Shown here: piece by piece, positions 1-8,587 of the stretch
How the letters are laid out: each line of letters opens with the position of its first letter
Numbering within the stretch: the first letter of the stretch is position 1
From: Lactiplantibacillus plantarum EGD-AQ4
GTDB lineage: Bacteria; Bacillota; Bacilli; Lactobacillales; Lactobacillaceae
Assembly (NCBI RefSeq): GCF_000463075.2
Contig: NZ_AVAQ01000001.1
Location: forward strand, 496,001 to 560,000
Direction: 5' to 3'
DNA: 64,000 bases
Program-made: the position numbers and the translations under genes
The notes under the pieces: generated by a model
What the model was told of the DNA's origin: nothing
Databases searched by the model: none
What the model saw: the letters and a program-made list of their open reading frames with translations, nothing else

Positions 1-1604
1 ATGAGATTGCTGTGCCGTTAGTCAATACCACCGTCGACCGGCCGGATTTTCCGGCATCGGGGTATCACGGTGAAATCAATTTCTCGACGATTTCAGATGG
101 TAAACCATTAGTTCCTGGGACGTATGAAATGAAGCTACAGTTGGAGCAATACCTTGATAATGGTTGGTTGATTCGACGGACGACCATTGGGCAAATCGTC
201 GATAATCATCAAGACTTGAACTATACTACCAAGATGACGAGTTATTCTGCCAAGAGCAATAAGTCCTACAGCTTGATCTTTCGGTATAGCTTAGCGTCAC
301 AAGCATTAAAGGTCACCTCATATAAATTGAGTGACGTTAACCCGCTTGAAAATGAATTTGATGATACAGTCGGGCTTGAGAGTGCGGCGATGCGGGCTAT
401 CAAACGCCGGGCGCTAAAAGCTTGGTATCGCTGGTATAGTTTACAACCGATTCATAAGAAGCAAATCTCATTTGTTTCGGATAGTCGGGTGACGATTTCC
501 GGAAACTTTGAATTCATTTATCAAGAGCTTAAACGCCGTAATACCGACTTCAAGATTTCCTTCTACTTAAAACCAAGCATCAAGACTAAGAAGACTTGGA
601 AGGAAGTTCGGACGTTGGCCAAAGCACTCGCGACGAGTCGCTATGTGATTCTCGATGATTTTTATCCGCTCGTTTATCCATTGCGTATCCGCGAAAACGC
701 TGATCTGATTCAGGTTTGGCATGCCGTTGGGGCGTTCAAGACCTTTGGCTATAGTCGGCTTGGTATGCCAGGTGGTCCAAAGATTCAATCTCTTAATCAC
801 CGTAACTACACCGAAGCGTTGGTTTCATCGCACAACATTGCGGATAAGTATGCCGAAGGGTTCGGAATTTCAATTGATAAGATCGCGCCGTTGGGGATTC
901 CACGGACTGATATTTTCTTCGACGAGCCTAAGAAACAGGAAATTCGCGAACGCTTAGAAGATGACTTGCCGTTCATCAAGGGTAAGAAAGTGATTCTCTT
1001 TGCCCCAACGTTCCGTGGTAATGGCCAACAGTCGGCTTACTATCCATTCGAAATGTTGAATTTCAAAGAAATTTACGAGGCGCTGCACGAAGATTATGTC
1101 TTCTTATTGAAGATCCATCCGTTCGTGCAAAACAAACCGACGCTGCCATACGAGTATTCTGATTTTTATTACGATGTCTCAGATTACCGTGAAATCAATG
1201 ACTTGTTATTAGTCGCAGACCAGTTGATTACGGACTATTCATCCGTTTGTTTCGAATATGCCTTACTCAAACGACCGATGATTTTCTTCGCACCTGATTT
1301 GGCTGACTACATGCAGTCCCGGAGTTTCTACTTCAACTACTTTGACTTTATTCCAGGCAGCTTAGCTGAAAACACCGGTGATTTGATCAAACAACTCGAA
1401 CATCCTCAGATTGATAAAGCCAAGCTCGACGGCTTCGTCGACTTCTTCTTTGATGATTTAGACGGCCGTTCAACGGCACGTTTTGTCGATGCACTTGAGA
1501 ACAACTTTGAAGATCCAAATGCAGCTGAACTTGAAAATGCTGATGGTTTAGCGATTAGTGAAGATGGTAAGATTATTCCAGAATGGGGTAAGAAAGCCAA
1601 GTAA
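1..1604 (+). CDS. CDP-glycerol glycerophosphotransferase family protein (5' end cut by window)
   Basis: The reading frame is open to the left edge, so the N-terminus lies outside the window; the GTG at 12 is not a credible start. The last two thirds have the hallmarks of the TagB/TagF (Glyphos_transf) family, which adds glycerol- or ribitol-phosphate from CDP-polyol to wall teichoic acid at the inner membrane face. Visible motifs are a VWHAVGAFK-like helix (about residue 235), LGIPRTD, a FAPTFRG strand, KIHPF, and the TDYSSVCFEYALL signature near residue 405. The N-terminal part resembles the accessory domain of long teichoic-acid polymerases. A strong intrinsic terminator follows at once, so this is the last gene of its unit. 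Which polyol is polymerised cannot be decided here. Confidence 0.85.
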   Translation, partial: EIAVPLVNTTVDRPDFPASGYHGEINFSTISDGKPLVPGTYEMKLQLEQYLDNGWLIRRTTIGQIVDNHQDLNYTTKMTSYSAKSNKSYSLIFRYSLASQALKVTSYKLSDVNPLENEFDDTVGLESAAMRAIKRRALKAWYRWYSLQPIHKKQISFVSDSRVTISGNFEFIYQELKRRNTDFKISFYLKPSIKTKKTWKEVRTLAKALATSRYVILDDFYPLVYPLRIRENADLIQVWHAVGAFKTFGYSRLGMPGGPKIQSLNHRNYTEALVSSHNIADKYAEGFGISIDKIAPLGIPRTDIFFDEPKKQEIRERLEDDLPFIKGKKVILFAPTFRGNGQQSAYYPFEMLNFKEIYEALHEDYVFLLKIHPFVQNKPTLPYEYSDFYYDVSDYREINDLLLVADQLITDYSSVCFEYALLKRPMIFFAPDLADYMQSRSFYFNYFDFIPGSLAENTGDLIKQLEHPQIDKAKLDGFVDFFFDDLDGRSTARFVDALENNFEDPNAAELENADGLAISEDGKIIPEWGKKAK

Positions 1605-1611
1605 CTTAACA

Positions 1612-1667
1612 ACAACCCAGTTGTGCGGTATGATAATTGTCATGCGCAACTTCTGGGTTGTTTTTTT
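1612..1667 (+). terminator. Intrinsic terminator after the teichoic-acid gene
   Basis: The arms ACAACCCAGTTGTGCG and CGCAACTTCTGGGTTGT form a long stem with one mismatch, followed by seven T. It begins 8 bases after the stop codon and ends before the next ribosome binding site. Confidence 0.9.
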
Positions 1668-1696
1668 ATGACCAATTGAGAGAGGGGACTAATCAC

Positions 1697-2224
1697 ATGA
1701 GCCAAGTTACAATTACACCAATAACCGTCGCTGACGCACCAACGTTACAGCAAATTAGTATCGAGACCTTCCAAGATACCTTTGGCGCACAGAACACTGC
1801 TGCTAACATGCAGGCCTACCTGCAGCAAGCCTACCAACTAAACACGCTTGAGATGGAACTAGCTAATCCTCATTCCAGCTTTTTCTTTATCGGCCAGGAT
1901 AATGAAATTATGGGTTATCTGAAACTAAATACTGATGATGCCCAGTCAGAAAAGATGGGACCTGATACGCTCGAAGTCGAACGCATCTATATCCGGCCTG
2001 GTTATCAACATCGCGGACTTGGACGTCAATTAATGCAATTTGCACTGACAACCGCTCAGCAGGCTGGTAAGCAACAGATTTGGCTAGGGGTTTGGGAACA
2101 CAATGAACCGGCCAAACGTTTTTATGCGAAATGGGGCTTCCACCAATTCAGCGCCCACGATTTTGTGATGGGCACTGACCGACAAACGGATTTATTGATG
2201 ATCAGGCCTGTGGATGAAGTATAA
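1697..2224 (+). CDS. GNAT family N-acetyltransferase
   Basis: A 175-residue protein with a single Gcn5-related acetyltransferase fold. The acetyl-CoA binding segment is visible as VERIYIRPGYQHRGLGRQLM (Q/RxxGxG/A), followed by the LGVWEHNEPAKRFYAKWGF segment typical of motif B. The substrate is unknown; the family acetylates amino groups of small molecules or proteins. I chose the ATG at 1697 because GAGAGGGGA lies just upstream; the frame is open to 1637, but that extra part lies inside the preceding terminator. The gene stands alone between two hairpins. Confidence 0.85.
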   Translation: MSQVTITPITVADAPTLQQISIETFQDTFGAQNTAANMQAYLQQAYQLNTLEMELANPHSSFFFIGQDNEIMGYLKLNTDDAQSEKMGPDTLEVERIYIRPGYQHRGLGRQLMQFALTTAQQAGKQQIWLGVWEHNEPAKRFYAKWGFHQFSAHDFVMGTDRQTDLLMIRPVDEV

Positions 2225-2303
2225 TTGGGTCTAGCAACTAAGTAACTTGTTACCACCAATCATCAGTCACGACGGTTATTGTACGACTTAATCAGATTTA
2301 ACA

Positions 2304-2346
2304 CGCCCTAACGGCAAAAAGCCACTTGCTTTTTGCCGTTAGGGCG
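2304..2346. repeat. Perfect 19-bp-arm hairpin overlapping the -35 of the regulator gene
   Basis: The arms CGCCCTAACGGCAAAAAGC and its exact complement are separated by CACTT. It lies 80 bases behind the acetyltransferase gene and lacks a following T tract. The right arm contains TTGCTT (2326-2331), which sits 17 bp from TATACT (2349-2354), so the hairpin and the next promoter overlap. Confidence 0.85.
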
Positions 2347-2377
2347 CTTATACTAATGATCAATCGCACACGATTGA
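2326..2377 (+). promoter_or_regulatory. Promoter and operator of the OhrR-like regulator gene
   Basis: TTGCTT-17-TATACT is a near-consensus sigma-A promoter. The inverted repeat TCAATCG-N4-CGATTGA (2360-2377) sits just behind the -10, where a bound repressor would block initiation. The same half-sites recur before the downstream oxidoreductase, which points to autoregulation plus control of the neighbour. The binding protein is inferred. Confidence 0.7.
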
Positions 2378-2391
2378 AAGGAGCATCAGCA

Positions 2392-2829
2392 ATGACACCT
2401 GAGATTGAGCTAGCTAACCAATTATGTTTTAGTATTTACAATGCTAATCGGTTATTCAACAAGTTTTACGTTGAAGCGTTGGCGCCATTCAAACTGACCT
2501 ATGCACAGTATCTCGTGTTAATGGCCTTATGGGAGCATGACGACCAGTCGCTGCATGAGCTTGGGACGGTATTGCGGCTAAGTAGTAATACATTGACACC
2601 ACTGCTGCGACGCATGGACGATGCCGGTTGGTTATGGCGTGAGCGTCCAGCCGATGATCGCCGTCAACTCATTGTTCATTTGACTGAACAGGGCAAGACA
2701 CAACGCCAGGAAATCGAGACCGCCATCGCAACTTGTATTGGACGCTATCACTTAACTAGTGACGAATATCAGCAAGCTTTAGCGTTAAATCAAAAGATTG
2801 TGGATACTTTGTCGCAAGATTTGGCCTAA
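2392..2829 (+). CDS. MarR family regulator, OhrR-like redox sensor
   Basis: A 145-residue winged-helix protein. Its N-terminus ANQLCFSIYNANR...TYAQYLVLMALWE closely follows the OhrR pattern, including Cys12, which corresponds to the peroxide-sensing Cys15 of B. subtilis OhrR, and the Tyr residues around it. The recognition helix region (LSSNTLTPLLRRMDDAGW) and wing (RPADDRRQLIVHLT) are intact. In the family, oxidation of this Cys by organic peroxides releases the repressor from DNA. The start at 2392 is set by AAAGGAG. The downstream gene carries a matching operator, so this regulator probably controls itself and that oxidoreductase. No ohr peroxidase gene is adjacent, which is unusual for a true OhrR. 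Confidence 0.85.
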   Translation: MTPEIELANQLCFSIYNANRLFNKFYVEALAPFKLTYAQYLVLMALWEHDDQSLHELGTVLRLSSNTLTPLLRRMDDAGWLWRERPADDRRQLIVHLTEQGKTQRQEIETAIATCIGRYHLTSDEYQQALALNQKIVDTLSQDLA

Positions 2830-2845
2830 GGGGCCATTTTTATTG

Positions 2846-2875
2846 TTGCTTCAATCGTGCACGACTGTTTATTCT
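2846..2875 (+). promoter_or_regulatory. Promoter of the oxidoreductase gene with a second copy of the operator
   Basis: TTGCTT (2846-2851) and TATTCT (2870-2875) are spaced by 18 bp. TCAATCG-N4-CGACTG (2851-2867) fills the spacer and repeats the half-site sequence and 4-bp gap of the operator at 2360-2377. Confidence 0.65.
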
Positions 2876-2910
2876 AATTGATGCTTCACCTATTCAAGGA
2901 GGAACCGGAT

Positions 2911-4263
2911 ATGGCAAATTTTGACACAATTTTTATTGGTAGTGGTCACGCAACATGGCATGCAGCAGTCACATTGGCACAGGCAAAACGAAAGGTGGCC
3001 ATCGTTGAAGCAGATACGATTGCCGGGACGTGTACGAATTTTGGTTGTGACGCCAAGATTCTGTTAGATGGACCCTTCGAATTGACTGAACAACTCAAAC
3101 AATACCAAGGCATCGGGGTCAACGAGACACCTAAAATTGATTGGTCACAATTAATGGCCTATAAACAAAGTGTGATCAAGCCATTGTCGACTCAGATGAC
3201 AGCAATTTTCAAGCAACTCGGTATTACTGTCATTACTGGTCGTGGTGAACTGGCTGATGCCCACACGGTACAAGTCGCTGGAACTGAATATACTGCGGAT
3301 ACGATTGTACTCGGAACAGGGCAACGTCCCGCACAGTTGGCCATTCCTGGTGCTGAGCTGATGCTAGATAGTCGCGACTTTTTAGATTTAAAAACGATGC
3401 CCAAGCGTCTGACTTTCATCGGTGCGGGTATTATCTCGTTGGAATTTGCTGACATGGCAGTCTTACTCGGCTCAGAGGTCCACATCATCGAATTTGCACC
3501 GAGCGCCTTGCCCGCATTTTATCAAAATCACGTTCAAAAGTTGATTACGCACCTTGAACAAGCGGGCGTCCAATTTCACTTCGATGAAGCCTTACAGTCG
3601 GTATCAAAATCCGCTACTGGGCTGACCGCAACTACCGCTAACGGCTTAACGATTGAAAGTGACGCCATTGTTGGTGCGACTGGAAGAATCCCGAATGTTG
3701 AACACCTTGGGCTTGAGAAAGTTGGTATTCAAACTGACCGTCACGGTATTATTGTCGACGACCATCTGCGGACAAATGTACCGAACATCTATGCCAGTGG
3801 TGATGTCATTAGTAAGATGCTACCAAAATTAACACCAACTGCAACTTTTGAATCTAATTACATTGCCGGCCAATTACTCGGGGCCACCGATGCAATTGAT
3901 TATCCAGTCATCCCATCGGTCGTCTTCACGATGCCGCGGTTGGCACAAGTCGGGGTTTCAGTTGCTACGGCACAGGCCGAACCAGACACTTACCATGTCC
4001 AAGCCTTACCATACGGCCAAGTATTAGCCTTCCAGTATCAAAATGAAACTGAAGCTGACTTGGAATTAGTCTTTGACCAAGAGAACTACTTAGTTGGTGC
4101 TGCCATTTACGGGAATGGTGCACCGGATTTAATCAATCTCTTGACGATGCTGATTACTGACCGGGTGACCGCCGAAACACTCAGTCAAAAAGTGTTTGCC
4201 TTCCCGAGTGCGTCAGTCGGCATCATTGATATGTTGACACCGTTACTGCACCGCGAACACTAA
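2911..4263 (+). CDS. FAD/NAD(P)-dependent disulfide oxidoreductase (glutathione/mercuric reductase class)
   Basis: A 450-residue class I pyridine nucleotide-disulfide oxidoreductase. The FAD motif is at residues 9-14 (IGSGHA), the redox-active pair Cys41/Cys46 lies in GTCTNFGC, the NAD(P) motif GAGIISLEFA is near residue 170, the second FAD motif is IYASGDV, and a C-terminal dimerisation domain is present. In glutathione reductase and lipoamide dehydrogenase the C-terminal HPTxxE supplies the catalytic base; here the matching place reads FAFPSASVG, without the His-Glu pair, so the electron acceptor may differ. The start at 2911 follows CAAGGAGG. It is probably under the OhrR-like regulator upstream. 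Its true substrate is unknown. Confidence 0.85.
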   Translation: MANFDTIFIGSGHATWHAAVTLAQAKRKVAIVEADTIAGTCTNFGCDAKILLDGPFELTEQLKQYQGIGVNETPKIDWSQLMAYKQSVIKPLSTQMTAIFKQLGITVITGRGELADAHTVQVAGTEYTADTIVLGTGQRPAQLAIPGAELMLDSRDFLDLKTMPKRLTFIGAGIISLEFADMAVLLGSEVHIIEFAPSALPAFYQNHVQKLITHLEQAGVQFHFDEALQSVSKSATGLTATTANGLTIESDAIVGATGRIPNVEHLGLEKVGIQTDRHGIIVDDHLRTNVPNIYASGDVISKMLPKLTPTATFESNYIAGQLLGATDAIDYPVIPSVVFTMPRLAQVGVSVATAQAEPDTYHVQALPYGQVLAFQYQNETEADLELVFDQENYLVGAAIYGNGAPDLINLLTMLITDRVTAETLSQKVFAFPSASVGIIDMLTPLLHREH

Positions 4264-4341
4264 ATCGCTTTAGACCGTTTTGCATTAAGTGGAACAACTG
4301 GTATGACACGAAAAGCTTAGTGATAACTTCATATTAATGAC

Positions 4342-4378
4342 AAAAGCAGCGCCTTCCATGATGGAGCGCTGCTTTTTT
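4342..4378 (+). terminator. Intrinsic terminator between convergent genes
   Basis: AAAAGCAGCGC pairs with GCGCTGCTTTT, with an extended TTCC/GGA inner stem and a six-T tail on the plus strand. It lies 80 bases behind the oxidoreductase gene and just before the end of the opposing membrane protein gene. Confidence 0.9.
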
Positions 4379-4392
4379 GCCCATCAAAATAA

Positions 4393-4818
4393 TCAAGAAT
4401 GGACATTTTTATGCCCAGGATAATCAAATGCAAGTTGGACTAAAAACTGCAATCCAGCGGCCCCAACCCAGATGACCAACCAAATGAAGCTGATCCAATT
4501 GATCCAAGCCGCATGAGTAAAGAGGTTAATGATGAGTAGCCAGTTCATCCCAAACAGCCAGCCGCAAAGACTCGTTTGGATTGGCCGCATCCAGTTTAGT
4601 GGTGGCTGTGGTCGGAGTGGTGCAATGATAATTAGCGCTGCAGGTATCAGTGCACTCTCGATGAGCGCCCCGTAATGTTGGGGGTCGGATTGCCAGGCAC
4701 TGATGCCGAAAATACCGTAATGAATGGGAATCACATTCAATAGTTGTGCGCGCCACAAATAGAGTCCAAGTGGTTGGAGCACCAGTAAGATGAATAAACC
4801 GGCAATTAACTTGCGCAT
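4393..4818 (-). CDS. Small integral membrane protein, unknown function
   Basis: A 141-residue hydrophobic protein with about four predicted membrane segments: residues 4-22, a central stretch around ESALIPAALIIIAPL, then GWLFGMNWLLIINLF and WISFIWLVIWVGAAGLQFLVQL. It ends in a short basic tail (YPGHKNVHS). I recognise no family motif or catalytic residue. It is transcribed alone, divergent from the glycosyltransferase gene and convergent with the oxidoreductase. The SD-like AGAAGG lies about 11 bases before the start. Confidence 0.65.
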   Translation of the reverse strand: MRKLIAGLFILLVLQPLGLYLWRAQLLNVIPIHYGIFGISAWQSDPQHYGALIESALIPAALIIIAPLRPQPPLNWMRPIQTSLCGWLFGMNWLLIINLFTHAAWINWISFIWLVIWVGAAGLQFLVQLAFDYPGHKNVHS

Positions 4819-5021
4819 CTAATCACGACCTTCTTATTAGTTAATAACGTCATTTTATCAGGCTCTCAACTAACTGACTACCGTATTATTGTAAACTTCA
4901 CGTAAAAACTCGGTAAAATCTGACTATGATTTGTTCACTATGTTTTCATAACGTGAATAATGGGAAAATATGAAAATAGTGCGTATAATACCGACTTAAT
5001 AAAGGTATTGGGGGGATTGCA

Positions 5022-6320
5022 ATGATTTTAATCACAGTTGCCATGACGATTTCGGTCATGTTCTATCTTTATTTTTTAATCAATCTGGGGCTGATCAACC
5101 ACTATCGGGAGCCGACTCGCGTCTATCTCAAAGGGCCAACGCCGTATCAGCTTTTTTTAATCATCCCGGTTCTGAATGAAGAGCGCGTCATCGGTAAAAC
5201 CGTGGCCCAGCTCTCCAATGCACTCGATCAATTACCGGATTCCATCCATGCCCAGTTAATTGCGGTGGATGATGATTCCAGCGACCACAGTTTGCTAATG
5301 CTGACTCAATCTCAGTCACCATATTTACAAGTTTTACACCGTGCTGCTAACGAACAAGCCGGCAAGGGGGCCGTCTTAAATACGGCTGTCCAGTACATTC
5401 ACCGGACGCTTGCAACTGATGTTGACCCACGTCAGACTGTTATCGGCGTACTGGATGCTGACGCATTTATGAACGCTTCGGATTTAACTCGAGTCGTCGC
5501 TCGTTTTGAACAAGATACCCGGTTAGCGATGCTTCAAACCAGTGTCAGTATTTATAACCAGCCCAACTGGCTCACCAAGATGCAAAATTTTGAATTCATG
5601 GGCGTTAATAACGCGACACAACAACTACGCAACCGCCTTGGACAAGGCATCGCATCGGGAAATGGCCAGTTTGTGCGCTTCGATTTGGCACTGAAAAACC
5701 CGTGGGGCGATCGGTTGCTTGAAGATCTGGAGTTCACCCTGAGAACCTGGTTACTAGGTGACACCCGAACTGAATTTGATCATACACTGGTCGTGCAGCA
5801 AGAAGCCGTCGAACAGCTCAAGCCATTTTTCCGGCAACGGGTTCGCTGGTGTCAGGGCGCCGTTCAGTGCATGCACTATTTACCAGCACTCTGGCGGTCA
5901 CCGTACTTAAACGGCTTTCAAAAAATCGATACGACCATTTGGATTTTAATGCCTATCACTGGTTGTATCGTCCCGATAACGAGTTTGGTAACGCTAACCA
6001 TTTTACTTCAGCGTAGTCTGGTCCACTGGCAAGCTGGGTGGCACCATCTCGCAATCGGTACACTGATCATGATTGCGTTGGCAGCTTGCTGCGTGTTAGC
6101 TGCACTTTATCAGCGTAATTGTACGACCGTTCATCAGCCAATGTCCTTAGCGCTCGCCATTCGTGAAGCATTAGGCTTTCAAGCATTCTTATTGATTATT
6201 AGCCTCACGCCATACGTCGCGATTTATCGACAACTACGCGGACAGACTTCCTGGGCCAAAACGCATCACGGGACGGTGATTCGACCACGCAAATACGCTG
6301 GACTTAAACGGTCCTATTAA
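5022..6320 (+). CDS. Membrane-bound family 2 glycosyltransferase (processive type)
   Basis: A 432-residue GT2 enzyme with an N-terminal membrane segment (ITVAMTISVMFYLYFLINLG), a cytosolic GT-A domain and C-terminal membrane helices (from about residue 300). The nucleotide-sugar and metal residues are visible as AVDDDSSD and LDADAF, the acceptor base in LLEDLEFT, and the QRVRWCQG motif (QxxRW) marks processive synthases such as cellulose, hyaluronan or poly-N-acetylglucosamine synthases. The acceptor and sugar are not known. A very purine-rich SD (TTGGGGGG) precedes the ATG. The downstream broken glycosyltransferase begins only about 20 bases later, so the two were probably one unit for a surface or extracellular glycan. 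Confidence 0.85.
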   Translation: MILITVAMTISVMFYLYFLINLGLINHYREPTRVYLKGPTPYQLFLIIPVLNEERVIGKTVAQLSNALDQLPDSIHAQLIAVDDDSSDHSLLMLTQSQSPYLQVLHRAANEQAGKGAVLNTAVQYIHRTLATDVDPRQTVIGVLDADAFMNASDLTRVVARFEQDTRLAMLQTSVSIYNQPNWLTKMQNFEFMGVNNATQQLRNRLGQGIASGNGQFVRFDLALKNPWGDRLLEDLEFTLRTWLLGDTRTEFDHTLVVQQEAVEQLKPFFRQRVRWCQGAVQCMHYLPALWRSPYLNGFQKIDTTIWILMPITGCIVPITSLVTLTILLQRSLVHWQAGWHHLAIGTLIMIALAACCVLAALYQRNCTTVHQPMSLALAIREALGFQAFLLIISLTPYVAIYRQLRGQTSWAKTHHGTVIRPRKYAGLKRSY

Positions 6321-6340
6321 TGATAGGAAGGAAACGACTC

Positions 6341-7902
6341 ATGAAATGGCTAAAGCATGGATTTCAAACAATTGTTTTACTAGTTGCCGCGGGATTATTG
6401 GCCTGGTTATTGGTCGCAAATTTGGAAATTGGCTTGCCGAAGCACACGACTGTGAGCATGCTGTTAGCTAGTGGTCTGATTTTCTTAATCTTGATTGGTG
6501 CGATTAGCTTCGGCAGTTGGTGGCTCGGTCGGCACGGCACGGCCTGGTTGCTGAGCACATTTGCTGGGCTAACTTTACTCAAATTACCGTTGATTGCCAG
6601 CCTAAAAATTCAGCCCAGCTCGGATTTTTGGAACTACCACACGCTCGCGGCTTTCAGTGCCAAGGGTTAACTTGGAAACAGCTCTGGCAACAAGGAGTCA
6701 TTGGAAACTACGTGCTATTTCCACACGCCCTTAATATTGCCAATGGCTTCAGCTTAGCGGCGGCTTTTGGCGGCGATAATTATTTTGTTAGTCAACTGAT
6801 TAATATCGGTTGTGGTCTGTTCGATATGTTGCTCATCTACTGGTTAGTTGCACGCTGGCTTTCCCGTCAATTGGGCATTGCGGCCGCGCTTATTTTCTAC
6901 TGTATTCCTGCATACTGGTTGTATGGAAGCCTGTTAAATGGTGGTGAGCCGTTCTTCTTAACCAGTGTATTGCTCAGCATGTATGCCTTGACACGCGCAT
7001 TAGTTCCGCTTTCGACAAGCACCCGCACCGACCAGCGCTTGTTTCTCGGTCTAGCTGTCATTGCAACGGTGATGGCCAATATGCTACGTCCAATCATGGC
7101 GGTATGGGTGATTGCTGTGGCGCTTATGGCCGCATTTGTCTACAGTCGTTCGAACTGGCAGCGATTGAAGCCGCAATATCGACAGCTTCTGCTATATAGT
7201 GGCGTTGTGCTAGCTTTATTCGTCACAGCGACCAATCTCGACAGCTGGTTTTACGGCATTCGAATCGCACCATCCCGCATTGAAACGTTGTACAGTTTGG
7301 CGACCGGTACTGATCCAAACACTCACGGGACCTACAGTGCCCATTTACAAGCCAGTGTTAATCATGAGCTGCGAGTCGCGCCATCGTTGAATCAGGCGTA
7401 TCCACAAATCACGCGACACTTGGAAACGACGCTTCAAACTAATCTGACGCATATCGAACCACAGTTGGGCAGCTTTGCGAATCAGAAGGTGCAAAACTTT
7501 GCCCGCGAAGATTATGGCTACGACTGGTCGTTATATAATCTGAGCCCTCACGGTGGTGCACTCAATCACAACTGGTTTCACTGGGCACCCATAATCGTGT
7601 CACTGGCCGTTATTTATTGGCAGGGCATGTTGCTGTTAGCGTTACTCAGCATTCTGATGGGGCTCTGGCTTCAATGGCGGCACCATTATTTGAATACGTA
7701 CTTGATGATGGCCGCTTTATTGTTCGACGGGTTCACGCTAACCGCCTTACCACTGGAAGTGCAGGGGCGTTATCACGTGATTTTATACTTACCAATTATC
7801 ATGTTGCTAATTTGTGGGGTGGCCGGGGTCAAGCTCTGGTGGCGTCAGCGACATCATCACTTGACGATCATTAACGCCAGCAACAGTATCTCGGGGGCCT
7901 AG
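6341..7902 (+). pseudogene. Membrane glycosyltransferase (GT39/PMT-like), broken by a one-base frameshift
   Basis: Two overlapping frames together give one protein of about 520 residues with many membrane helices. The first frame (6341-6670) ends SSDFWNYHTLAAFSAKG-stop; the other frame continues LTWKQLWQQGVIGNYVLFPHALNIANG without a start of its own. The junction is in AAGGGTTAAC at 6662-6670: adding one base (GGT-TTA) restores AKGLTWKQ. The SDFWNYH segment after the first helices resembles the acidic motif of undecaprenyl-phosphate-sugar dependent GT-C transferases. The start at 6341 is supported by AGGAAGG; an ATG at 6320 overlaps the preceding stop. It could be a true inactivating mutation, a phase-variable site or a sequencing error; the short G/T run makes all three possible. 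Confidence 0.75.
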
Positions 7903-7956
7903 TCAGTTTGGGACTGATTTGTTGGCAATGTTAATCGGCATTAAAAGATTCATCGG

Positions 7957-8008
7957 AAATATCGATTGTGACCTTCGAAAAGCTTGTCGGAGACACAATC
8001 GATATTTT
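7957..8008 (+). terminator. Intrinsic terminator behind the glycosyltransferase pair
   Basis: AAATATCGATTGTG pairs perfectly with CACAATCGATATTT around a 23-base loop and is followed by T residues. Confidence 0.85.
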
Positions 8009-8045
8009 TATTAGCCATTAATTAGCATTTTTTTGGACCAAACGC

Positions 8046-8076
8046 TTGCCTTGAAGTTACTTCAAGGTTTTATACT
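8046..8076 (+). promoter_or_regulatory. MerR-type promoter (19-bp spacer) with perfect dyad
   Basis: TTGCCT (8046-8051) and TATACT (8071-8076) are separated by 19 bp instead of 17. The dyad CCTTGAAGTTACTTCAAGG (8049-8067, 9+1+9, perfect) covers the -35 end and most of the spacer. This layout is the signature of promoters activated by DNA-distorting MerR regulators. The dyad is close in form to the CTTG...CAAG sites of the NmlR/AdhR subgroup that answers to aldehydes and electrophiles. No MerR gene lies in the window. Confidence 0.75.
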
Positions 8077-8116
8077 AGTCCTTGTATTGAAGTCACCAGA
8101 AGGAGGAAACCAAGCC

Positions 8117-8587
8117 TTGTTAAAACATCTTATTGTGGTTTACTATTCATGGTCAGGCAATACTGCGAAAGCAGCACGGGAGATTGCGGCCCAGGCACAT
8201 GTCAGTCCTATTGAACTAACGGTTGCTGATGACACATTTTCAGCCGATATGTATGCCACCGCAACTATCGCTCAGCACCAGATCAAGACGGATACGTTGC
8301 CTCAACTGACCAACGTCATGCCCACTGTTAGCCCAGATGATATTGTACTGGTTGGCGGCCCAGTCTGGAACCACTCAGTTGCAACCCCAGTCCGACAATT
8401 CTTACGTCAAATAGCTGGTTTTAAAGGTATTGTCGCACCATTCTATACGCATACAGGAACGCCGGGGACGTATGAGGTCGAGATTGCCAAACTGATTCCA
8501 ACTGCACAAGTCAAACCAGGCCTCGCAGTTGACCGTCAGACGACCACGCCGCAGATTCTGCAATGGCTGAAAACTGTTGCGGCATAG
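8117..8587 (+). CDS. Flavodoxin-family protein
   Basis: A 156-residue single-domain protein. The N-terminal strand and phosphate loop VVYYSWSGNTAKAA match the flavodoxin FMN-phosphate binding loop (SxTGNT-like), and the later GGPVWNHSVATPVRQFL segment resembles the second FMN loop of flavodoxin-like reductases. It probably carries FMN and transfers electrons or reduces small molecules. The start is the TTG at 8117, placed behind AGGAGG (8101-8106); no ATG lies in a suitable position. It sits downstream of a MerR-type promoter, so its expression is probably induced by a chemical stress. It is the first gene of a redox cluster that runs to 11288. Confidence 0.8.
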   Translation: MLKHLIVVYYSWSGNTAKAAREIAAQAHVSPIELTVADDTFSADMYATATIAQHQIKTDTLPQLTNVMPTVSPDDIVLVGGPVWNHSVATPVRQFLRQIAGFKGIVAPFYTHTGTPGTYEVEIAKLIPTAQVKPGLAVDRQTTTPQILQWLKTVAA

